A stretch of 64,000 bases of DNA, taken from the NCBI GenBank assembly GCA_021806565.1, contig JAJZXK010000005.1, forward strand, positions 1 to 64,000. Direction: 5' to 3'. A program made the translations under genes and the position numbers. The DNA is from Bacillota bacterium (GTDB lineage Bacteria > Bacillota > Sulfobacillia > RBS10-35 > JAJYVN01). The notes below the pieces were generated by a model that made no database searches, was not told where the DNA came from, and worked only from the letters and a program-made list of their open reading frames with translations. Positions 29,101 through 37,887 of the stretch are shown piece after piece. How positions within the stretch are numbered: the stretch's first letter is position 1; each line of letters starts with the position of its first letter.

Positions 29101-30896
29101 CAGGCGCGCGGGTTACGCGGAATCCTGCCCTGGCGGGCGTAGTCCAGCCCGACGCGCAGGGTACCGCGCAGGCTGCGGACGGCCCGTAGCGGCAGCAGCG
29201 GCCGCGGCACAAAGGCGACGGTACCGATCAGCACCCGACGCCGACCGACTTCCGCGACCACCTCCACGCGTCGTGCCCAGCGCGGCACGAGGTGTGCACC
29301 GAACCGCGCCCGGAAGCCGGAGGCCAGCGCCGCCGGCAACGGGTGGGCCGTATACACGTCCGGCCGCTGCAGCCCCTGTTCCGCGACCGCCACCACCCGA
29401 CCGGACCAGCGCACGGTGATGCGGTCCAGCGGGGCGAATGGGCAGAAGGCCCAGCCACTTACCACCAACTCGCCGTGGCGCCGTACCGCCCCGGCGGGCT
29501 CCTCGACCTGCCCGATCACCTGGACCGGCAGGCCCGACGCCATCCGCACCGCCGGCGCCGGATTGGCTGGCGCGGGATTGGGCGGGGCTCCCGCGAGTTG
29601 GAGATTGCGAACCGCGTCCTCGATGGCGCTCGCCAGCCCGTCCCAGCGATTTGCCCCGCCCGCCGGCAACAGGGCCGTCAGGGACGCCAGGGACGCGCGC
29701 AGTTCTTCCAGGTGCCCGACCAAACCCCGCAACTGCTCGGCGACGCCGGCGGCCTGCGCGCCCTCGCGCACCAGGGTGTCCACCGTCTCCTGGGCGCGGA
29801 GCGCCTGGGCCTCCCTTTCCTGCAGCAGGGTGCGCTGGCGCTCCGCCTCCGCCTCCATGGCGCGGATGCGCTCGCGTGCCTCCCGCAACTCCGCCTCGCG
29901 CAGTTCGCGTACCGCCGCGGCGGCCGCGAGGTCCCGGCGCAGGCCCTCCACCGCATCGCGCGCCTGACCCGCTTCCACCTCGCCGCGCTCGATGTGCTCC
30001 CGAGCCGCCGCCACCTGGCCTTGCAGGTCCGCGATGGCGGAGCGCGCCCGCTCCAACTCCACGTCCTTGTCCTGGATCGTGCCTGCCGCCTCACGCAGTT
30101 CGGCGTCCTTGGCCGCGATCGTCGCGCGCGCCAGGGCAAGTTCCTCGTCCTTGGCCGCGATGGTCGCACGCGCCACGACGAGTTCCGATGCCTCGGTGTC
30201 CAGGAGTTCGTGTGGATCGAGCCACCAGGAGCGCGCCTGCAGGTCCGGCAGGGGCCCGTCGCCACAAAGCCCGAGCAGATACACGGGCGGAACGTCGTCC
30301 AGTGCCCCGGCGGGCAGGTCGGCCGGTCCGTCCGGGCCATCCTGGCTCCAAATCGCCGACAGACGCACGATCCGCTGGCCATGAAGGCGGATGTGCTTGA
30401 AGTGCGCCGCCAGCGCGGCGAGGAACTCCTGGCGGTCGGCCTCGTTGCGGTGAAAGGGGTTTTGATAGCCGCGCGCCTCGCTGTAGATGGCGCGATTGGG
30501 AGTCGAAACCAACAGCAACCCGCCCGGACGCAGCAAGCGGTGCGCCTCGGCCAGCAGGGCTCCGGGGTCCTCCAGGTGTTCATAGATCTCGAACGCCACG
30601 ACCAGGTCGGCGCTCGCGTCGGCAAGCCCGGTCCGGGTCGCGTCAGCGACCAGGAAGCTGAGTTGGGGGGCGGCGTACCGCACCCGCGCCGCCGCGACCG
30701 CCTCGGCCGAAAGATCGACGGCCCGCACCGAGCGCGCCACCAGACTGAGGCGGTGCGCACCATACCCCTCGCCGCAGCCGAGGTCCACAACATCCCGGCC
30801 GTCCGCCAGCCGCTGGGCCAGTGCATAGCGGTGCAGGTGCTCATACTGGGTCTCGCGCAGCCCGGCGCCGGGCACGTATCGTTCCTGCTCCTCCAC
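26142..30896 (-). CDS. 1584-aa multidomain SAM-methyltransferase + coiled-coil + GT2 modules + GT4 glycosyltransferase (WsaE-like)
   Basis: N-term VVDLGCGEGYGAHRLS; coiled coil; two GT2-type motifs PRISVVVAVHNVGEQWLRSCLDSV and PLVSIIIPTHNGRFLERCIESL; C-term GT4 HVALIGHNLNVEGAPLFQYNIAKELAAAGW...LPAVVLEAFAFELPLVSTDVFGIPEMV. Confidence 0.9.
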   Translation of the reverse strand: MEEQERYVPGAGLRETQYEHLHRYALAQRLADGRDVVDLGCGEGYGAHRLSLVARSVRAVDLSAEAVAAARVRYAAPQLSFLVADATRTGLADASADLVVAFEIYEHLEDPGALLAEAHRLLRPGGLLLVSTPNRAIYSEARGYQNPFHRNEADRQEFLAALAAHFKHIRLHGQRIVRLSAIWSQDGPDGPADLPAGALDDVPPVYLLGLCGDGPLPDLQARSWWLDPHELLDTEASELVVARATIAAKDEELALARATIAAKDAELREAAGTIQDKDVELERARSAIADLQGQVAAAREHIERGEVEAGQARDAVEGLRRDLAAAAAVRELREAELREARERIRAMEAEAERQRTLLQEREAQALRAQETVDTLVREGAQAAGVAEQLRGLVGHLEELRASLASLTALLPAGGANRWDGLASAIEDAVRNLQLAGAPPNPAPANPAPAVRMASGLPVQVIGQVEEPAGAVRRHGELVVSGWAFCPFAPLDRITVRWSGRVVAVAEQGLQRPDVYTAHPLPAALASGFRARFGAHLVPRWARRVEVVAEVGRRRVLIGTVAFVPRPLLPLRAVRSLRGTLRVGLDYARQGRIPRNPRAWPKLVRSAWRFWRAGLASDAVAARQLAAYDAYGEWLRGHVLTSAKRRALVAERSAFTVTPRISVVVAVHNVGEQWLRSCLDSVVDQTYDQWELCVADDCSTAEHVRPVLREYAERLGAERFRLVLLDTPHHISRAINAAAAAASGEYLAFLDHDDELTLDALQVMVREMQQSRADLYYSDDDKVDANGGRYAPQFKPDWSPELLLSYSYISHLLLMRTELFRSLEGFREGFEGSQDYDLLLRAAERSPRVVHIPRILYHWRALPQSTAASTSAKSYSLETGRRAVSEALVRRGLRGEVTQPRFAREAGLGIFRIDYAGIPEPLVSIIIPTHNGRFLERCIESLQEHTDYSNYEIIVADNLSDEPRTVDYLAGLKHKVLRIAHPESGRFSFAYVNNQAAAHASGEYLLFLNDDTEALEPRWLRAMVGVLQNPEVGAVGAKLLYPDRRIQHAGVLLGGGARGLARHAFRLAGGDYGGYLSFAQVMRNYSAVTAACLLTRRGLFEELGGFDEARFAVAYNDVDYCLRVCERGLRVVYQPDAALLHHEGISRGYRDDPREEAAFEEMWVSGRRDPYDNENLRQDSDLFEIQAGHLDPPVWRRPAHVALIGHNLNVEGAPLFQYNIAKELAAAGWACDVLSPQEGPLQRRYAAAGITPRIFSHPLVGATNAAMLRERFGRLGEEWRGAGVDVVHANTLHGYWAVLAARAAGLPSVWSIHESVDPREYFRQLPGFTYELALDALDSADRVVFVADATRRIFTEAVGRPFRLITVPNGLDVARVERFCAGTSRAQARQALGAAEGRFVWLIVGTTAPRKGQLYFVQAAAQALSRREGRDCEFWIVGARESPYLAEVRQAIAASPDPSRFRVVDETPDVYPYYRAADGFVCASLEESLPAVVLEAFAFELPLVSTDVFGIPEMVRREVDGLLVAPQDPTALADAMLRVLRDPDAARARAASGRGRLQKFCLTEMVRAYGDLFLQMVESGGMQYD
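30103..30186 (-). repeat. Imperfect 42-bp tandem repeat (2 units) in coiled-coil coding region
   Basis: Units 30103-30144 and 30145-30186 encode ARATIAAKDEEL / ARATIAAKDAEL. Confidence 0.8.
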
Positions 30897-30916
30897 GGAA
30901 GCAAACCCCTCCAGGC

Positions 30917-31894
30917 CTAGCGGGTGAGGGCCTTTTGCGCCCAGCGACCAGCAAAGCAGGGTTCGTCACACATCGAGCGCAGCCTGCACCAGCCGACGCT
31001 TTCCAGGTCTCGCCGCCGCTTGCGCCAACACCGGCCGAGGCCGGCGAGCGCTGCCGATTTGGCCGAGAGGAAGGTGCGCAGCCGGCCGTGGCGCAGGAAA
31101 AAAACCGCGGCCCCACATTCATACAGCAGATGCCCGGGCAGGCAGGTGAGCAGGGCGTTGCGCGGCAGGGCGCGCAGGTAGGCCCACTCCAGATTGCGCT
31201 GCCCGTACCAGACGTAAAACTCGGAGAGCCGCCCGATGCTGCTGGAACCATGGTGGTACACGACCGCCGCGGGCGCCAGCACGCAGCGGGCGCCCGCGCG
31301 CGCCGCCCGGAGGTTGAGGTCCGAGTCCTCGTGGATGCAGAACAGGTCTTCATCGAAACCGCCCAGACGCGCAAACCACTGCCGCTCGACCACCATGGCG
31401 CACCCGGGTGCGCCCAGCACCATCTGGGGTTCCGCCGGCACCGCGTCGGCGGATGTGCCCTGGCGGCGGTGCACGGGGATGCCGCAGCGGGTCCAGGTGT
31501 CCCCCAGGCTCTCCACCCGGTCCGGGTGGGCGATGGAACGCACCTGGCTGGCGACCATGTCCGCCGGCAGGGCGGCGCGGATCTGGGCCAACCAGTCTTC
31601 GGCCAGCACCACATCGGGATTGAGAAAGGCCAGATGGGTACCCGTGGCCTGGCGGGCACCCAGGTTGCAGGCCGCGGCGAAGCCGAGGTTGTGGGGACTG
31701 GCCGTCAACCGCACGGCAAGCGGGACCCGCCGCACGGCGGGAACGCTCCCGTCGGTCGAGGCGCTGTCCACCACCACCACCTCGTCAAAGGCCACCGATT
31801 GGCGGCGCAGCGACTCCAGACAGTCGCCGACGGTTGCCTCGCTCTGATGGGTGACGATCACGGCCGACACCCGTAGCGCATCGTCCCCCGCCAC
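30917..31894 (-). CDS. GT2-family glycosyltransferase (rhamnosyltransferase-like)
   Basis: RVSAVIVTHQSEATVGDCLESLRRQ, VVVDSASTDGS, HNLGFAAACNLG. Confidence 0.9.
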   Translation of the reverse strand: MAGDDALRVSAVIVTHQSEATVGDCLESLRRQSVAFDEVVVVDSASTDGSVPAVRRVPLAVRLTASPHNLGFAAACNLGARQATGTHLAFLNPDVVLAEDWLAQIRAALPADMVASQVRSIAHPDRVESLGDTWTRCGIPVHRRQGTSADAVPAEPQMVLGAPGCAMVVERQWFARLGGFDEDLFCIHEDSDLNLRAARAGARCVLAPAAVVYHHGSSSIGRLSEFYVWYGQRNLEWAYLRALPRNALLTCLPGHLLYECGAAVFFLRHGRLRTFLSAKSAALAGLGRCWRKRRRDLESVGWCRLRSMCDEPCFAGRWAQKALTR

Positions 31895-31945
31895 GCCGCC
31901 CCCTCCTCCGGCGGACGGCCCGGGCGCCCCGGCCGTCCGCTTCGC

Positions 31946-32887
31946 TCAGCCCGCGCGCCCGGCCGGGCGCCCCGGCCGCACCAGCGTAGGTACCACGGTC
32001 AGCACCCCGTACGCCGCGATCCCCAACCAGACGCAGGCGCTCCACACCGGGCCGTACCGGCGGGCGAGGTGCTTGCGGTAAAAAAGCCACATTGCGTGCG
32101 CAAACGCATACCTGGACCGCCAGCCGCCCTTGCGCGTGCTGCCGCCCTTGAAGTGCAGCACCCGTCCGACCGGCGCATACCAGACCTGCCAGCCCGCGTG
32201 CTTGGCGCGCCAGCACCAATCGAGCTCCTCGCCGAAGAGAAAGAACGATTCGTCCAAGCCACCGATGGCCTCAGCCACCTGGCGCCGCGCCATCAGGCAG
32301 GCGCCGGAGACCGCGTCGACCTGTGCCGGGGCGTCGACCGGCAGGTCGGCGGCGTTGTAGCGGGCAAAGCGGGCCGCAAGCGGACCGCCCCGCCACCGGC
32401 TCCAGCGCGCAACCCCGGTCAGGGTCCAGAAGGCGTCCAGGGGGCTGGGGATGCGCCGCCGGCAGGCCCGCTGCAGGGAGCCGTCCGGGTTTACGACCGC
32501 CGGGCCGGCGATCCCGGCCTGGGGATGCGCCCGCAAGAAGTCCACCAATCCGGATACGGTCCGCGCATCGCAGACCGTATCCGGATTGAGCAGCAACAGA
32601 TAGCGGCCCAGCGCCTCGCGGATGCCGAGGTTATTCGCCGCCGCAAAGCCCAGGTTGCGCCCCGGACGGATGAGCCGCACCGCCGGCCAATCCCGCGCCA
32701 GATACGCCGCCGTCCCATCGCTGGAGTCGTTATCCACCACGATGACCTCGCCGGCCGCCGCGACGGCCGCCAAGCATCCAGGCAGGTATTCGCGGCAGTT
32801 CCAGGCCACCACGATGACGCTGACCTCTGGGCCCACGGCACGCCCAGCCGCCTCCGCGTCCCGCCCGCTCCCTTTCCCGCTTGCCAT
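31946..32887 (-). CDS. GT2-family glycosyltransferase
   Basis: EVSVIVVAWNCREYLPGCLAAV, VVDNDSSDGTAAY, RNLGFAAANNLGIREA, FFLFGEELDWCWR. Confidence 0.9.
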   Translation of the reverse strand: MASGKGSGRDAEAAGRAVGPEVSVIVVAWNCREYLPGCLAAVAAAGEVIVVDNDSSDGTAAYLARDWPAVRLIRPGRNLGFAAANNLGIREALGRYLLLLNPDTVCDARTVSGLVDFLRAHPQAGIAGPAVVNPDGSLQRACRRRIPSPLDAFWTLTGVARWSRWRGGPLAARFARYNAADLPVDAPAQVDAVSGACLMARRQVAEAIGGLDESFFLFGEELDWCWRAKHAGWQVWYAPVGRVLHFKGGSTRKGGWRSRYAFAHAMWLFYRKHLARRYGPVWSACVWLGIAAYGVLTVVPTLVRPGRPAGRAG

Positions 32888-32895
32888 GGCTTGGC

Positions 32896-33351
32896 CTACC
32901 GGGCCTTCGTGGTCCAGTCGAACCCGATGGCCGGATCGTCGAAGGCGAGGCGCTTTTCATCCGGATCCTTGGGGTTGTACGACTCGGTGGTGAAATACAC
33001 GATGGCGGCCGGCTCGTTGCCCAGCACCCGGTAGCCATGGGCGACGCCTTTGGGTATCAGCACCAGAACGGGGTTTTCCTCTCCCATATACACGACCTGT
33101 GTCTGGCCCTGCGTCGGCGATCCGGGGCGGAGATCGTGCAGTACCGTCTGAGCGTTGCCCCGGGGAAAAAACCACAGATCGTCCTGCCGCTCATGATAAT
33201 GAAAAGCCTTGATCACTCCAGGATAGCTGAGGGAGAAGGACGCCTGGCCGAAGCGGCGCAGCAACGCGTCATCGTCGCGCAAGATCTCCATGAAGTAACC
33301 GCGGTCGTCCGGATGCCGCACCAAGCGCTTCACCACGACACCGTCGATCAT
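32896..33351 (-). CDS. rfbC: dTDP-4-dehydrorhamnose 3,5-epimerase-like cupin protein (short RmlC-like)
   Basis: GVIKAFHYHERQDDLWFFPRGNAQTVLHDLR, IPKGVAHGYRVLG, ESYNPKDPDEKRLAFDDPAIGFDW; in rml cluster. Confidence 0.78.
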   Translation of the reverse strand: MIDGVVVKRLVRHPDDRGYFMEILRDDDALLRRFGQASFSLSYPGVIKAFHYHERQDDLWFFPRGNAQTVLHDLRPGSPTQGQTQVVYMGEENPVLVLIPKGVAHGYRVLGNEPAAIVYFTTESYNPKDPDEKRLAFDDPAIGFDWTTKAR

Positions 33352-34211
33352 GCCTGCCGCCCGCCTCCTGTTGCGTCCAAATCCCGAAGCACCTCGGCCA
33401 GCGCGTCCTTCCAAGGCCGCGGCTCGATACCCGTCGCCGCCGTAAAGGCGTCCGTGCTCAGCACCGAATAGGCGGGGCGCCGCGCCGGCCGCGGAAACTC
33501 CGCCGTCGATACCGGCAGGACACGGGCGGCGAGGCCGGCCTGCGCGACGATCTCCCTGGCAAAGCCATACCACGTGCACTCGCCGGCGTTGCAGGCGTGA
33601 ACGGTCCCGACCGCACCCCGGTCGGCGAGGGCCCAAATCCACGCCGCGAGGTCATCGGCACAGGTCGGCCGCCCACGCTGGTCGTCGACCACCCGCAACT
33701 CGGGCCGCTCGGCCGCCAGGCGGAGGATCGTGCGCACGAAGTTGCGGCCGCGCGCGGCGAAGACCCAGGAGGTGCGCACGATGGTGTGGTCCCGCGGCAG
33801 CAGGGTGCGCACGGCCAACTCGCCGCCCAGCTTGCTTGCGCCGTAGGCCGATGTGGGTTGCAGCGGGTCGCCCGGCTCATACGGCCGGGAGGCGTCGCCG
33901 GCAAAGACGTAATCCGTGCTCACATAGATCAGGCGCGCACCGATGGCCGCACAGACCCGCGCCAGGTTGGCCGTTCCCTCGGCGTTGACCCGCCAGGCCC
34001 GCTGCCGGTCATCCTCACAGCCATCCACGTCCGTGTAGGCACCGGCATGCACGACCAGCGCCGGACGCACCCGCTCCACAGCCCGCGCCACGGCCTGCGG
34101 ATCACCGACGTCCAGGTCCTGGCGGCCCAGGGCCTCGACCGTCCCCGGCGCGCCCGCCGCGAGCGCCACCCCGAGTTGACCCTCGCCACCCGTGATCAAA
34201 TACTCAGCCAC
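33348..34211 (-). CDS. rfbD: dTDP-4-dehydrorhamnose reductase
   Basis: YLITGGEGQLGVAL, YVSTDYVFAGD, YGASKLGGE; GTG start. Confidence 0.92.
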   Translation of the reverse strand: MAEYLITGGEGQLGVALAAGAPGTVEALGRQDLDVGDPQAVARAVERVRPALVVHAGAYTDVDGCEDDRQRAWRVNAEGTANLARVCAAIGARLIYVSTDYVFAGDASRPYEPGDPLQPTSAYGASKLGGELAVRTLLPRDHTIVRTSWVFAARGRNFVRTILRLAAERPELRVVDDQRGRPTCADDLAAWIWALADRGAVGTVHACNAGECTWYGFAREIVAQAGLAARVLPVSTAEFPRPARRPAYSVLSTDAFTAATGIEPRPWKDALAEVLRDLDATGGGRQA

Positions 34212-35217
34212 CAGCGTCGGCCCCGACGCCGCCGTACTGCCGCCGGATGTAGGCCTGATACTCCGGTCCCAGAAGCGGCCGCCACCATCCGGGATGGTCG
34301 CGATACCAGCGCACCGTCTCCGCCAGTCCCGTCTCCAGGTCGGTCCGCGGAACCCAGTCGAGTTCGGACCGGCTGCGGCCGGCATCCACCGCGTAGCGGA
34401 AGTCGTGGCCGGGCCGGTCCGCGACAAACCGAACCAGATCCGCTGGGGCACCCGTCAAGCGCAGGATGGCGCGCACCATCTCCAAATTGGTCCGCTCCGC
34501 GCCGCCGCCGAAATTATAGACGCGGCCGGGCCGCCCGTGGCGCAACGCCGCCAGGATGCCGCGGCAGTGGTCCTCGACGTGGATCCAGTCGCGCACGTTG
34601 CGACCGTCCCCATACACCGGCACCGGCTCTCCCGCCAGGGCGCGCACGATCGTCAGCGGGATGAGCTTTTCTGGGAACTGGTAGGGACCGTAGTTGTTGC
34701 TGCAGCGCGTCACCACCACCGGCAGTCCGTGGGTCGTGTGGTGGGCGAGTGCGAGCAGGTCCGCCGCGGCCTTGCTCGCCGCATACGGGCTGCGCGGCGC
34801 CGGCGGGGAATCCTCGGTGAACTGCCCGCTTTCCCCAAGGGAGCCGTAGACCTCATCGGTCGAAACCTGGACGAAGCGTTCCACCCCTGCCGCGCGCGCG
34901 GTGTCCAGCAGGACCTGGGTGCCGATGACGTTGGTCTCCAAAAAGCCGCGGGCGTCGCGGATGCTGCGGTCCACGTGGCTCTCTGCCGCCAGGTGCAGCA
35001 CCGCCTGGGCGCCGGCCAGTGCGTCGGCCATGAGCCCGGCGTCGCGGATGTCTGCCCGCACGAAGCGGACCCGGTCGCCCAGCCCGTCGAGGTTGGCGGG
35101 ATTACCGGCATAGGTGAGGGCGTCCAGGGCGACGAGTTCATCCTCACCCTCAGCGCACAGCAGGCGGACCAGGTTGCTACCGATAAACCCCGCGGCGCCG
35201 GTGACCACGATCCTCAT
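34204..35217 (-). CDS. rfbB: dTDP-glucose 4,6-dehydratase
   Basis: MRIVVTGAAGFIGSNLVR, AAESHVDRSI, VSTDEVYGSL, YAASKAAAD, RCSNNYGPYQFPEKLIP. Confidence 0.95.
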   Translation of the reverse strand: MRIVVTGAAGFIGSNLVRLLCAEGEDELVALDALTYAGNPANLDGLGDRVRFVRADIRDAGLMADALAGAQAVLHLAAESHVDRSIRDARGFLETNVIGTQVLLDTARAAGVERFVQVSTDEVYGSLGESGQFTEDSPPAPRSPYAASKAAADLLALAHHTTHGLPVVVTRCSNNYGPYQFPEKLIPLTIVRALAGEPVPVYGDGRNVRDWIHVEDHCRGILAALRHGRPGRVYNFGGGAERTNLEMVRAILRLTGAPADLVRFVADRPGHDFRYAVDAGRSRSELDWVPRTDLETGLAETVRWYRDHPGWWRPLLGPEYQAYIRRQYGGVGADAGG

Positions 35218-35987
35218 GCCCGCACCCCCGCCGGAGTGCGGCCAGCCGGCATCCCGCCGGCCGGCAACTCCAATGCCAAGCGATTGGCCAACTGCAGGGA
35301 CGCGATCGTGCCCGCGTCGGTCCACCAGCCGGGCAGGATGTCGTAGTGCAGCGACTCTTCGGCGATGTACCGGTTATTGACATCCGAGATCTCCAACTCG
35401 CCACGGGCCGACGGCTGGAGGTCGCGGATGAACTCGAACACCCGCGCGTCATACATGTAGATACCGGTGACGCACAGGTCGCTGCGCGGCCGCGCCGGCT
35501 TCTCCTCGATGCCGACGATGCGGCCGTCGCGGACCTCGGCCACCCCGAAGCGCTGCGGGTCGTTCACCGACTTGAGCAACAGGCGCGCCCCAGCCGGCTG
35601 GGCGCGGAAGCCGTCCACAAACGGGGTGATGTCCGCCTCAAAGATGTTGTCCCCGAGAAGAACCACCGTGCTGCCGCCGCCGGCGAACGCTTCGGCGAGT
35701 GCCAGGGCCTGCGCGATCCCGCCCGGTTCGTCCTGGACCCGATAGGTAAAACGGGCCCCCCAGTCACGACCGCTGCCCAGCAGGTTGACCACGTCGCCCA
35801 TGTGCTCGAGGCCGGTCACCACCAGCACATCGGTGATCCCCGCCGCCACCAGCTTGGCGATCGGATAGTAGATCATCGGGTAGCCTCCGACCGGCAGCAG
35901 GTGCTTGTTGGTCACCTTCGTCAGCGGATACAGGCGCGATCCCGTGCCACCGGCCAGCACGACCCCGGACAGCCGCCCCTCCACCAC
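35214..35987 (-). CDS. rfbA: Glucose-1-phosphate thymidylyltransferase
   Basis: GVVLAGGTGSRLYPLTKVTNKHLLPVGGYPMIYYPI, LGDNIFE, ELEISDVNNRYI. Confidence 0.92.
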   Translation of the reverse strand: MVEGRLSGVVLAGGTGSRLYPLTKVTNKHLLPVGGYPMIYYPIAKLVAAGITDVLVVTGLEHMGDVVNLLGSGRDWGARFTYRVQDEPGGIAQALALAEAFAGGGSTVVLLGDNIFEADITPFVDGFRAQPAGARLLLKSVNDPQRFGVAEVRDGRIVGIEEKPARPRSDLCVTGIYMYDARVFEFIRDLQPSARGELEISDVNNRYIAEESLHYDILPGWWTDAGTIASLQLANRLALELPAGGMPAGRTPAGVRA

Positions 35988-36011
35988 GCGCCCCCCCCTT
36001 TCGTCGGCCGC

Positions 36012-36608
36012 TCAGGTCCGCAGCGGCACCGCCCGCATCAGCCACAGGTCCTGGATGCCCTCGGCCGTGCGTTTGCCCGCCCAAAGGCGGGCCTCGCGCC
36101 GAAAGCCGCAACGCTCGTAGGCCCGGATCGCCCGGGCATTCCACACCGCCACCCGCAGATGCACGCTGCGCAACCGCCAGGCGCCAAACGCCAACTCGAG
36201 GAAGCCGCTCAGGGCCGCCCCCCCGTAGCCGCGGCCCCAGGTCGCGGGGTCCCCCAGGCAGATGCGCAACTCGCCGCTGCGCCGCCGCCAGTTGAGGTCG
36301 CGCAACTCCACCCAGCCGAGCAACTGACCGGCGGCGGTCTCCACCGCGCGCACCACATGCCCGGCAGGCCGTTCCCGGTGGCTGGCGCTGCGCCCGAGCG
36401 GGCTGACGGCCTCCCCGCAGCACGGGACCCAGTCGGCGGCAGCGTCCGCCCCCGCGACACCTTCACTACCGAGATAGTGGCGCCGCACCTCTGGGTCGGC
36501 GGCCCAGCGCAAAAAGACGTCGGAATCCTCAGGGCGCAGTGGCCGCAACCGCACCTCGGGCATCGGGCGCGACGGCGCCGGAACGGGCTCAAGTGCGACA
36601 GCGCTCAC
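36012..36608 (-). CDS. GNAT-family N-acetyltransferase (RimJ/RimL type)
   Basis: VRLRPLRPEDSDVFLRW, GDPATWGRGYGGAALSGFLELAF, NARAIRAYERCGFRREAR. Confidence 0.88.
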   Translation of the reverse strand: MSAVALEPVPAPSRPMPEVRLRPLRPEDSDVFLRWAADPEVRRHYLGSEGVAGADAAADWVPCCGEAVSPLGRSASHRERPAGHVVRAVETAAGQLLGWVELRDLNWRRRSGELRICLGDPATWGRGYGGAALSGFLELAFGAWRLRSVHLRVAVWNARAIRAYERCGFRREARLWAGKRTAEGIQDLWLMRAVPLRT

Positions 36609-36745
36609 GTATCCACCTCGCGACCGTGCTAGCCCAGCCCCCCGCTCCGGGGGATGCGGCCGCAAACAGCCTCCGTTTTCGGTGAAGCACACGGAGCCTC
36701 CTGCGAACCACAGGTGGACGATTGTGGACCCGTCGACGCGGATCG

Positions 36746-37741
36746 TCACCGCAGGCGGCGGGCACGCGCCTCGTCGAGGATGGTCGCCACCAGCTGCGCG
36801 TAGCCCATGCCGGCCGCGGCGGCCTGGCGGGGCAGGTCGGAAAAGCCGGGCACCATGCCCGGCAGGGGGTTGACCTCGATCACCTGCGGCCGGCCCAACG
36901 CGTCCAGGCGCAGGTCGACCCGGCAGACATCCTGGCAGCCCAGCGCTTCATACGCCGCCAGGGCCAGCCGCTCCAATTCCCGTTCCAGCCCCGCCTCCAA
37001 CCCGGCCGGGCAGTGGTAGAAGCGGTCGGCGTCCCACTCCCGCTTGAACTGGTACGTATACACCGGTGGGTATCCGGGCGGGACGGCGCCGAAGTCGATC
37101 TCCATGATGGGCAGGATCCGCGGTCGCCGATTGCCCAGCAGGCCGACGGTGAACTCCCGGCCGGGCAGGAAGGCTTCGACCAGGGCCGGCTCACCATAGG
37201 CGGCATGGATCTCCGCGACCTGCGCGGCCGCCGCCTCCCGGTCCCGAACCAGCGAGCGCGGCGTCACCCCCATCGAACTGCCCTCGGCAAGCGGTTTGAC
37301 AAACAGGGGCGGCTGCAGGCCGAGGGCGGCGAACGCCATCCCCGGCGGCACCACGCAAAAGGGCGGCGTCGGTACACCGCAGGCCGAAAGCACACGCTTG
37401 GTCATCGCCTTGTCCAGGGCCAGCGCAAGCGTGAGCACGCCCGAACCGGTGTACGGCAGGCCGAGCAGTTCGCAGACCGCCGGCACCTGCGCCTCACGCC
37501 CAGGTCCACCCGAGCCCTCGGCAATGTTGAAGACGAAGTCGGGGCGCAAGGCGGAAAGCCGCGCCGGAAAGTCGGCTTCGGCCTCCACCCGCGGCGCCTC
37601 GTGCCCGCCGGCCTCCAGGGCCGCGCACAGCGCCAGCACGGTTTCCTCCGTGTCATACTCGGCCTGGACGCCGACGCGCGCACCGTCGTCCGCTCCGGAC
37701 GGCGCCCCGCGCCTCAGGTTATATGTGACCGCCACGCGCAC
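36746..37741 (-). CDS. D-alanine--D-alanine ligase-like ATP-grasp protein
   Basis: FNIAEGSGGPGREAQVPAVCELLGLPYTGSGVLTLALALDKAMTK, PLFVKPLAEGSSMGV, CRVDLRLDALGRPQVIEVNPLPGM. Confidence 0.88.
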   Translation of the reverse strand: MRVAVTYNLRRGAPSGADDGARVGVQAEYDTEETVLALCAALEAGGHEAPRVEAEADFPARLSALRPDFVFNIAEGSGGPGREAQVPAVCELLGLPYTGSGVLTLALALDKAMTKRVLSACGVPTPPFCVVPPGMAFAALGLQPPLFVKPLAEGSSMGVTPRSLVRDREAAAAQVAEIHAAYGEPALVEAFLPGREFTVGLLGNRRPRILPIMEIDFGAVPPGYPPVYTYQFKREWDADRFYHCPAGLEAGLERELERLALAAYEALGCQDVCRVDLRLDALGRPQVIEVNPLPGMVPGFSDLPRQAAAAGMGYAQLVATILDEARARRLR

Positions 37742-37887
37742 CGCCGCACCCCTCCCGACCCGGGAGCCGGGCGGGAAGATTGGCAGCGCGTGGTCCGACT
37801 CCTGCCGCCACAGCCGCCGCCCACCGTTTTTCCTCGCACCATGATACCCTGGCGGCAACGCCGTGGACCGGCGCGGGGGGGAAAGCG

